12,185 bases of DNA from an uncultured Bacilli bacterium (GTDB lineage: Bacteria; Bacillota_I; Bacilli_A; RF39; UBA660), in assembly GCA_934101235.1 (NCBI GenBank), contig CAKORH010000012.1:1-12185 (forward strand). The letters are read 5' to 3'. This document shows, piece by piece, positions 7,412 through 12,185 of this stretch. A program made the translations under genes and the position numbers. How positions within the stretch are numbered: position 1 is the stretch's first letter; every line of letters begins with the position of its first letter. The notes under the pieces were generated by a model, which did no database searches, was not told the origin of the DNA, and saw only the letters and a list, made by a program, of their open reading frames with translations.

Positions 7412-7445
7412 AAAAATGTTTAGTATTAAAAATAAACATTTTTTT
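7412..7445 (+). terminator. Intrinsic terminator of the dehydrogenase gene
   Basis: AAAAATGTTTA (7412-7422) pairs perfectly with TAAACATTTTT (7433-7443) over 11 bp with a 10-nt loop, and runs into T7439-T7445. The A-rich start and T-rich end could make it work in both directions. Confidence 0.8.
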
Positions 7446-7446
7446 C

Positions 7447-7474
7447 TTGTTAAAATCAATATATGTGATAAAAT
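7447..7474 (+). promoter_or_regulatory. Extended -10 promoter of the thioredoxin-like gene
   Basis: TTGTTA (7447-7452), 16-bp spacer, TAAAAT (7469-7474) preceded by TGa (7466-7468). The start would be near 7481, so the leader begins almost at the Shine-Dalgarno TAGGTGG. Confidence 0.6.
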
Positions 7475-7492
7475 AATTATTAGGTGGTTATA

Positions 7493-7999
7493 ATGGTAAA
7501 AACAAATAAAGTATTAAAACAAAAAAAAGTAATGAATGATGATATGGAAAAAGTAAGAAACTTAGTAATATTATTAATAATTGTAGTATTAATATGTTTA
7601 GGTATCTATTTTTTAACAGATAATATGATAAAGAAAGAAAATAGTAATAATAAAGAAACAACTACTGAAGCAAAAATAGATTATGATATAGCATCTATTG
7701 GTACTATGTTTAATAGACCAGAAAGTGAATATTTTGTATTATTATATTCTAGTAAAGATTCAGGATCTGAATATGATTCAATATTATCTAAATATAGAAG
7801 TAGTGATAACTACATAAAAACATATTATATTGATTTAGATAAAAAAATAAATGGTAGTGCATTAACAGATACACTAAATAAAAAACCTAACAATAGTAAT
7901 GAAGTTAAAGTTACTGGACCTGCATTATATAAAATAAAAAATGGAAAAGTAACAAATTGTTATGATACTTTAGAAACTATAGAAGAAGCTTTAAAATAA
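7493..7999 (+). CDS. Membrane-anchored thioredoxin-fold protein lacking CxxC
   Basis: A 168-aa protein: a basic cytosolic N-terminus, one membrane helix (about 22-41), a short polar linker (45-62) and an extracellular domain of about 100 aa. The domain has thioredoxin-like order: a strand YFVLLYS (80-86), then SKDS (87-90) where CxxC would sit, a helix, a strand TYYIDLD (110-116), and TGPALYKIKNGK (141-152) matching the cis-proline strand and hairpin with Pro143. Both active-site cysteines are absent, so it is probably redox-inactive, with a binding or chaperone role. The fold is an inference from pattern. The start at 7493 follows TAGGTGG (7481-7487) by 5 nt; the longer reading from GTG 7484 would begin inside the Shine-Dalgarno. 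It is a single-gene unit. Confidence 0.78.
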   Translation: MVKTNKVLKQKKVMNDDMEKVRNLVILLIIVVLICLGIYFLTDNMIKKENSNNKETTTEAKIDYDIASIGTMFNRPESEYFVLLYSSKDSGSEYDSILSKYRSSDNYIKTYYIDLDKKINGSALTDTLNKKPNNSNEVKVTGPALYKIKNGKVTNCYDTLETIEEALK

Positions 8000-8017
8000 A
8001 AAGTTTCTCTTTTTTTT
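7984..8017 (+). terminator. Intrinsic terminator of the thioredoxin-like gene
   Basis: AGAAGCTTT (7984-7992) pairs with AAAGTTTCT (8000-8008) over 9 bp with one G-U pair. The loop is 7993-7999 and includes the TAA stop. A T tract follows at 8010-8017. The 5' arm encodes the protein's last residues. Confidence 0.75.
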
Positions 8018-8028
8018 ATTCTAAATTA

Positions 8029-8037
8029 TGGTAAAAT
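8029..8037 (+). promoter_or_regulatory. Extended -10 promoter of the S41 protease gene
   Basis: TGg (8029-8031) followed by TAAAAT (8032-8037). No recognisable -35, as that position is the T tract of the preceding terminator. The start would be near 8044, leaving a leader of about 11 nt with AGGAGA (8043-8048) at its very start. Confidence 0.5.
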
Positions 8038-8054
8038 TAAATAGGAGAATGAAT

Positions 8055-9248
8055 ATGAATGAAACAGTAAAAATCAATAAAGTAAAATTATTATTAATAA
8101 TTATATTACCAACTATTATAATGTCTTTAATTACAGGAACTGTAGTATATAGTAAATTAAATAAAACTGGTAAAGTAACATCAACTAATAATAAACATGT
8201 AAATGAATTTATAAATGTTTACAATAAATTGTTAGACGAATACTATGAAAAATTAGATGAAACAAAAGTGATAGATGCTGCAATAAATGGTATGCTTTCA
8301 TATACTGGAGACGATTATACTATTTATATGGATGAAAATGCAACAGAAGATTTAAACGATAAATTAAATGGAACATATGAAGGTATTGGAATACGTATTG
8401 CAGTAAATGAAAACAATGAAATTTATGTATATGAAATATTTGATGATTCACCAGCAAGTAAAGCAGGACTACAGATAGGAGATATATTAAAAAGTATAAA
8501 TGATGAATCTTTAGAAGGAAAAACACCAACAGAAGCATCTACTATAATAAAAAATAGCAAAGAAGGAAAAGTGAAAATTACTGCTCTAAGAAATGGAGAA
8601 AATGTCACTTTTGATTTAAATAGAAAAAATTTAATAGTACCAGCAATAAAATCATCTATTAAAGAAGTAAATGGTAAAAAAATAGGTTATATTTACATAG
8701 AAACATTTTCATCAACAGTTGATACACAAGTTTTAACTACAATAACAAGTATGGAAAAAGAAGGAATAGACTCACTTATATTAGATGTAAGATATAATAC
8801 GGGAGTTTATTTAACAGCATGTACTAAAATAATAGAAATGTTCTTAAAAAAAGATTCTTTAATGTATTCGATAAAAAGTAAAAAAGATAGTATAGAATAT
8901 AAAGATACTACAGATGAACATAGAAATTATAAAGTAGCAGTATTAATTAATGGTTCGTCAGCAAGTGCAAGTGAAATATTAGCATCAAGTTTAAAATATA
9001 GTTATGGTGCAACAATAATTGGCGAAAAAAGTTATGGAAAAGGTAAAGTACAAACAACAGGAAAATTATCCGATGGAACAATGATAAAATATACATCCGC
9101 ATTATGGTATATGCCTAATGGAGAGTGTTTAGATAAAAAAGGATTAAATCCTGATATAGAAGTATCATTAAGTGATGAATACAAAAATAACCCTACAGAA
9201 GAAACAGATAATCAATTAAATGAAGCTTTAAGAGTACTTTCAGAATAA
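8055..9248 (+). CDS. S41 family C-terminal processing protease (CtpA/CtpB type) with PDZ domain
   Basis: A 397-aa secreted, membrane-anchored serine protease. An N-terminal membrane helix (about 11-33) is followed by a cap helix region, a PDZ domain (about 105-190, with GIGIRI and SPASKAGLQIGDIL) and the S41 catalytic domain. The Ser-Lys dyad is Ser304 in SSASASEI (301-308) and Lys329 in YGKGKVQ (327-333), with Gln333. The 25-residue Ser-Lys spacing equals that in Tsp. The usual DLRxNPGG motif is DVRYNTGV (244-251), which loses the Pro and second Gly. In Bacillus, CtpB trims SpoIVFA and SpoIVFB partners during sporulation. The start at 8055 is set by AGGAGA (8043-8048), 6 nt upstream, not by ATG 8028. 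It lies directly upstream of spo0A but has its own promoter and terminator. Confidence 0.9.
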   Translation: MNETVKINKVKLLLIIILPTIIMSLITGTVVYSKLNKTGKVTSTNNKHVNEFINVYNKLLDEYYEKLDETKVIDAAINGMLSYTGDDYTIYMDENATEDLNDKLNGTYEGIGIRIAVNENNEIYVYEIFDDSPASKAGLQIGDILKSINDESLEGKTPTEASTIIKNSKEGKVKITALRNGENVTFDLNRKNLIVPAIKSSIKEVNGKKIGYIYIETFSSTVDTQVLTTITSMEKEGIDSLILDVRYNTGVYLTACTKIIEMFLKKDSLMYSIKSKKDSIEYKDTTDEHRNYKVAVLINGSSASASEILASSLKYSYGATIIGEKSYGKGKVQTTGKLSDGTMIKYTSALWYMPNGECLDKKGLNPDIEVSLSDEYKNNPTEETDNQLNEALRVLSE

Positions 9249-9274
9249 AGTGTTAGATAAATTCTAACTTTTTT
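9247..9274 (+). terminator. Probable terminator of the S41 protease gene
   Basis: GTTAGA (9252-9257) pairs with TCTAAC (9263-9268) around a 5-nt loop. A T-T mismatch follows, then a G-U pair and A-T pairs with the T tract 9269-9274. The stem begins at the TAA stop. Confidence 0.6.
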
Positions 9275-9316
9275 ATTTTTTATAAAAAATGTAAAATTTT
9301 AATGTAAATGACAATA

Positions 9317-9324
9317 TTCGACAA
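9317..9324 (-). promoter_or_regulatory. Perfect 0A box upstream of spo0A
   Basis: The plus strand reads TTCGACAA; the minus strand is TTGTCGAA, which contains the Spo0A-phosphate consensus TGTCGAA in full. It lies about 70-80 bp upstream of the predicted spo0A transcription start, fitting autoregulation as known in Bacillus. The function is inferred. Confidence 0.65.
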
Positions 9325-9363
9325 TAGTTTACAAATATTGACATAACTTTACAAAACATTTTC

Positions 9364-9392
9364 TTTATATTTGTCGTTTTATATACTATAAT
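9364..9392 (+). promoter_or_regulatory. Probable promoter of spo0A
   Basis: A perfect TATAAT (9387-9392) with TTTATA (9364-9369) at 17 bp. The start would be near 9399, giving a leader of about 28 nt with AAGGAG (9415-9420). A 0A-like sequence sits in the spacer. Confidence 0.55.
9371..9378 (+). promoter_or_regulatory. Imperfect 0A-like box inside the spo0A promoter spacer
   Basis: TTGTCGTT matches TTGTCGAA in six of eight positions, keeping the TGTCG core. It lies between the -35 and -10 of spo0A, where binding of the protein would affect polymerase directly. Speculative on its own but supported by the perfect box upstream. Confidence 0.35.
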
Positions 9393-9426
9393 TATATTGC
9401 GTGTAGTAATGAAAAAGGAGAAAATT

Positions 9427-10167
9427 ATGAAAAATAAAATACGTGTTATAGTAGTAGATTCTGATAAGGAACAACTAAGCAGTATTGAGAAGTTTTTTAG
9501 TACCCACGCAGTAATTAAAGTAGTTAAAAGTTTTAATGATGGCTTAAAAGCTTATGATTATATGATTGAAAATAAAAACAATTATGATATAGTCATATTA
9601 GATTTACTTTTACCAAATAAGGATGGTTTAAGTATTATAAGAGATTTAAGAGAAAACAAAGTAGATAAAAAAATAATTGCAATAACAGGTTACAATTCAC
9701 TTGACATGATTAAACAAGTTAGTTTATATAATATTAACTATTTTATGTTAAAACCATTTAATATTAATGATTTAGAACGAGAACTATTAACAACAAAAGA
9801 CAAGTTTTCAATAAAAGAACATGAATTACAAAGTTCTATATCAACAATGCTACATTCATTAGGAGTACCTTCACATATAAAAGGATATGAATATATTAGA
9901 GAAGGTATAGGCCTAATGTACAACAATCCATCAATGTTAGGAGCAATTACTAAAGAAATGTACCCTGAAATTGCAATAAAATATAATACAACATCAAGCA
10001 GAGTAGAAAGAGCAATTAGACATGCAATTGAAGTAAGTTGGAATAGAGGAGACTATGAATTAATGGAAGAAGTATTTGGTCATAGTGTAGACTTTGATAG
10101 AGCAAGACCAACTAACAGTGAATTTATTGCAACAATTGCAGATAAACTAAGAATCGACAAAAAATAA
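9427..10167 (+). CDS. spo0A: Stage 0 sporulation protein A, response regulator
   Basis: A 246-aa cytosolic transcription factor, the phosphorylation-dependent master switch of sporulation entry. The receiver domain is about 4-122, with phospho-acceptor Asp59 (VILDLLLP), Thr87 (AITGY) and Lys109 (MLKPFN). The acidic pocket reads D11-S12-D13 where Bacillus and Clostridium have DDN. The C-terminal Spo0A domain (about 135-244) closely resembles Bacillus: LHSLGVPSHIKGYEYIREGI, the recognition-helix motif TTSSRVERAIRHAIEVSWNRG (written here in part: SRVERAIRHAIEV, 191-203), and RPTNSEFIATIADKLR. The DNA-reading residues are therefore intact. The start at 9427 has AAGGAG 6 nt upstream; the longer readings from TTG 9397 or ATG 9409 lack a Shine-Dalgarno. 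It lies between an S41 protease and a ClpC-like ATPase. Confidence 0.97.
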   Translation: MKNKIRVIVVDSDKEQLSSIEKFFSTHAVIKVVKSFNDGLKAYDYMIENKNNYDIVILDLLLPNKDGLSIIRDLRENKVDKKIIAITGYNSLDMIKQVSLYNINYFMLKPFNINDLERELLTTKDKFSIKEHELQSSISTMLHSLGVPSHIKGYEYIREGIGLMYNNPSMLGAITKEMYPEIAIKYNTTSSRVERAIRHAIEVSWNRGDYELMEEVFGHSVDFDRARPTNSEFIATIADKLRIDKK

Positions 10168-10187
10168 TTGAATAAAAAACAAATTTT

Positions 10188-10227
10188 ATCCTCATTATAT
10201 ACATAAGATATATAAGGAGGATTTTTT
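10188..10227 (+). promoter_or_regulatory. Terminator-like hairpin sequestering the clp ribosome binding site
   Basis: ATCCTC (10188-10193) pairs with GAGGAT (10217-10222). After one A-G mismatch, TTATATA (10195-10201) pairs with TATATAA (10209-10215), leaving a 7-nt loop. The 3' arm contains the Shine-Dalgarno AAGGAGGA of the clp gene, 7 nt before its ATG, and is followed by T10222-T10227. It could terminate spo0A transcripts, mask the clp ribosome binding site, or both. No separate clp promoter was found. Confidence 0.6.
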
Positions 10228-12084
10228 ATGAAAAAAGAAAGTAATAAGTTAAACAAAATATTAACATCAGCAGAAAAAGAAATGTTTAATTTAAACCATC
10301 CATATGTAGGAAGTGAACATTTAATACTAGCATTATTAAAAATAAATGATATTAAAGAAATATGTGAACCATATAATTTAACTTATGAAATATTTAAAGA
10401 GGAATTAATTAATATTATAGGATCATCAAACATAAAAACAACTAATATATTACATACTCCACTTTTAAAAAGTATTATTAATGATGCAAAAAAAGATGCA
10501 AAAGAAAATAATAATGGAATAGTAACACCATATCATTTATTAATAAGCACAATTGAAAGTGGTGATGGAATAGGTGTAAGAATTCTAATAAGTTTACAAA
10601 TTGATTTAGAAGGTATATATAAAGAATTAAAACAAAAATTCAATCCAATCTTTAATGAACTAAAAAAATATGGAAATGATTTATCAACAAATGATACAAT
10701 ATTAATTAATAGAGATAAAGAAATAAATTCAATTGTAGAAATACTTTTAAGAAAAAATAAAAATAATCCAATTTTAGTAGGTGAATCTGGAGTAGGTAAA
10801 ACAGCAATAGTAGAAGGTTTAGCTACAAAAATTGCTAACGATGAAATATATGAATTAAAAGGTTATAAAATATTTAATATTGATATGTCTTTAGTATTAG
10901 CAGGTAGTAAATATAGAGGTGACTTTGAAAGTAGATTAAACACTATTATAAAAGAAACAATAGAAAATAAAAAAACTATATTATTTATAGATGAAATACA
11001 TACTATATTAAATGCTGGTGGTTCCGAAGGAGCCATTGACGCAGCCAACATACTAAAACCATATTTATCTAAAGGTACACTAAAAATAATAGGAGCAACA
11101 ACTTTAGAAGAATATGATAAATATTTTACAAAAGATAAAGCATTAATGAGAAGATTTGATAAAATATTTATTAGTGAACCAGACATAAATATGACAAAAG
11201 ACATACTTTATAAGTTAAAAAATAATTACAAAAAATATCATAATATAAATATTACAAATAATAACTTAGATACTATAATAGAATTATCTATAAAATATAT
11301 AAAAGATAAAAAAAATCCAGATAAATCTTTAGATATACTAGATACAGTATGTTCATATGTAAAAAATAATAATAAAAAAACAATAACAAAAAAAGATATA
11401 GAAACTGTAATTAGTAGAAAAATAAATAGAAATCTAAATATAAATATTAATGAAACCCTAAATAATCTAAAAAAAACAATTTATGGTCAAGATAGAGCAG
11501 CAAAAGAAATACTAAATATCATAAAAAATGATAATAATAAATCAATTTTATTATTAGGTGGAATAGGTGTAGGTAAAACATATACAATAGAAAAAATATG
11601 TGAATATTTAAATTTAAATTATATATGTATAGATATGTCAGAGTATTCAAATATTTATAGTTCTAATAATATATATAATGGAGAAAATAGTTTATATAGT
11701 AAATTAAATGATAACTCTATTATATTATTTGATAACATAGAAAAAACAAATAAGAATGTTTTAAATACAATTCTAAAAATAATAAATGATAGAAAAATAA
11801 AAAATAAATCATTTAATAATTCATTTATATTTTTAAGTGCAACAAATAAAATAACATATAATTTAGGTTTTAATAAAGAATATAATTTATTAGAATATAA
11901 TAATGATGCTGTATTAGAAACTGTAGATTATATAATAAAATTTGATGAAATAAATGAAAATACTATTTCAAAATATATAGAACATAACAATATAAAAGAG
12001 TTTGATTTTAAAAAATGTGACTATAAAATATATGGTTTTAGAGGAGTAAAAATAAGTTTAAATTCAAAAAATCTTATAAAATGA
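10228..12084 (+). CDS. ClpC-like AAA+ ATPase, no M-domain, degenerate second ATPase ring
   Basis: A 618-aa HSP100-type unfoldase; ClpC is usually about 810-820 aa. The Clp N domain spans about 1-145 (two repeats, each with a P-x-H/E-HL motif). D1 is about 160-400: Walker A GESGVGKT (185-192), pore loop KYRG (228-231), Walker B ILFIDE (251-256), sensor IIGATT, arginines R308-R309, sensor 2 NPDKSLD. The coiled M-domain that docks adaptors is absent, as the chain passes straight from NPDKSLDILD to the TITKKDIE helix. D2 (about 410-618) keeps Walker A GGIGVGKT (444-451), sensor-1 Asn540, LGF (546-548) at the ClpP-docking loop and YGFR (602-605). Its Walker B is FDN (Asn503 replacing Glu), the pore loop is gone, and an ETVDYIIKF stretch (564-572) replaces the arginine-finger NRID. 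The frame is open throughout and the stop is followed by a terminator, so it looks like a designed reduction rather than a pseudogene. Confidence 0.88.
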   Translation: MKKESNKLNKILTSAEKEMFNLNHPYVGSEHLILALLKINDIKEICEPYNLTYEIFKEELINIIGSSNIKTTNILHTPLLKSIINDAKKDAKENNNGIVTPYHLLISTIESGDGIGVRILISLQIDLEGIYKELKQKFNPIFNELKKYGNDLSTNDTILINRDKEINSIVEILLRKNKNNPILVGESGVGKTAIVEGLATKIANDEIYELKGYKIFNIDMSLVLAGSKYRGDFESRLNTIIKETIENKKTILFIDEIHTILNAGGSEGAIDAANILKPYLSKGTLKIIGATTLEEYDKYFTKDKALMRRFDKIFISEPDINMTKDILYKLKNNYKKYHNINITNNNLDTIIELSIKYIKDKKNPDKSLDILDTVCSYVKNNNKKTITKKDIETVISRKINRNLNININETLNNLKKTIYGQDRAAKEILNIIKNDNNKSILLLGGIGVGKTYTIEKICEYLNLNYICIDMSEYSNIYSSNNIYNGENSLYSKLNDNSIILFDNIEKTNKNVLNTILKIINDRKIKNKSFNNSFIFLSATNKITYNLGFNKEYNLLEYNNDAVLETVDYIIKFDEINENTISKYIEHNNIKEFDFKKCDYKIYGFRGVKISLNSKNLIK

Positions 12085-12109
12085 AAGACTATTAAAATAA
12101 GTCTTTTTT
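12084..12109 (+). terminator. Intrinsic terminator of the clp gene
   Basis: AAAGACT (12084-12090) pairs with AGTCTTT (12100-12106) over 7 bp with a 9-nt loop, then T's to 12109. The TGA stop (12082-12084) touches the 5' arm. Confidence 0.7.
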
Positions 12110-12110
12110 C

Positions 12111-12139
12111 TTGACTATAAATCGTTAATGTACTAAAAT
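12111..12139 (+). promoter_or_regulatory. Consensus-like promoter of the right-edge gene
   Basis: TTGACT (12111-12116), 17-bp spacer, TAAAAT (12134-12139): the best -35/-10 pair in the window. The start would be near 12146, followed by AAAGGGAG. Confidence 0.7.
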
Positions 12140-12165
12140 TGATATATAAAAAAGGGAGTGGTATA

Positions 12166-12185
12166 GTGAAAAATATTTTTATATT
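12166..12185 (+). CDS. Start of a gene cut by the window edge
   Basis: GTG at 12166 is preceded by GGGAG (12154-12158) at 7 nt and by a good promoter. Only six codons are visible, reading M-K-N-I-F-I, a beginning typical of a signal peptide or membrane protein. No more can be said. Confidence 0.6.

Noticed and set aside
8320..8608. Two overlapping antisense reading frames inside the S41 gene
   Set aside because: Low-complexity hydrophobic products opposite the PDZ domain, with no ribosome binding site and no homology that I recognise.
9338..9343. Perfect TTGACA as a -35 for spo0A
   Set aside because: No acceptable -10 lies 15-19 bp downstream; the TATAAT at 9387 is much too far.
9397..9426. 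TTG or ATG 9409 as the spo0A start
   Set aside because: Neither has a Shine-Dalgarno; AAGGAG at 9415-9420 serves ATG 9427, and the resulting N-terminus matches Spo0A proteins.
9738..9926. Antisense reading frame inside spo0A
   Set aside because: Opposite conserved Spo0A sequence, no family resemblance.
10863..11204. 113-aa antisense reading frame inside clp
   Set aside because: Opposite the conserved first AAA+ domain; a composition effect.
10228..12084. clp gene as a pseudogene
   Set aside because: The frame is open over 618 codons with a strong ribosome binding site and terminator, and ligand motifs of D2 are selectively kept; decay would be expected to break the frame.
12082..12110. TGA read as Trp (Mycoplasma code), extending the clp product
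   Set aside because: Trp is encoded by TGG throughout, the TGA is followed at once by a terminator, and other genes show no in-frame TGA.

Overview
The window is about 12.2 kb of very AT-rich DNA, roughly three quarters A+T by eye. It carries strong Shine-Dalgarno sites, extended -10 promoters and intrinsic terminators packed against stop codons. A Spo0A orthologue, a lipoteichoic-acid-synthase-type protein, lipobox-bearing and DUF378 proteins and an encoded tRNA-Gly all point to a low-GC Bacillota. It is most likely an endospore-forming lineage or one descended from it, for example an uncultured AT-rich Clostridia or Bacilli from the gut. The exact clade cannot be fixed from the sequence. 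TGG encodes Trp and TGA ends the Clp gene, so the standard bacterial code applies rather than the Mycoplasma code.

Layout. A minus-strand tRNA-Gly(GCC), cut at its 3' end by the window edge, diverges from a plus-strand operon at 178-4387. The operon holds an LtaS-type membrane sulfatase-fold enzyme, a single-pass membrane protein of unknown function and a short formate-tetrahydrofolate ligase (fhs). Its terminator is built into the last codons of fhs. A small DUF378 membrane protein runs convergently on the minus strand. Plus-strand single-gene units follow: a LolA-like/DUF4367 lipoprotein with an Asn-rich linker, a possibly leaderless 118-aa membrane protein, a zinc-dependent sorbitol-dehydrogenase-type oxidoreductase, a membrane-anchored thioredoxin-like protein without CxxC, and an S41 (CtpB-type) PDZ protease. 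Next come spo0A, with a perfect 0A box upstream, and a 618-aa ClpC-like ATPase. The start of another gene lies at the right edge.

Most interesting region (8.0-12.1 kb). An S41 PDZ protease, spo0A and a reduced ClpC-like unfoldase are adjacent. In many endospore formers the PDZ protease SpoIVB sits immediately upstream of spo0A; here a CtpB-type protease holds that place. The Clp protein keeps its N domain and a complete first AAA+ ring but has no M-domain. Its second ring has lost the Walker B glutamate, the pore loop and the arginine finger, yet keeps a Walker A motif, a possible ClpP-docking LGF tripeptide and a sensor-2-like arginine. Between spo0A and clp a terminator-like hairpin has the clp ribosome binding site in its 3' arm, which suggests combined attenuation or translational control.

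Several start codons were placed downstream of the longest possible ORF start because a good Shine-Dalgarno site points to the internal ATG (ltaS-type gene, 204-aa protein, thioredoxin-like gene, S41 protease, spo0A). No intergenic stretch exceeds 300 bases. The longest, about 180 bases upstream of spo0A, holds a terminator, the 0A box and the promoter. No insertion sequence, CRISPR array, rRNA or recognisable riboswitch was seen.
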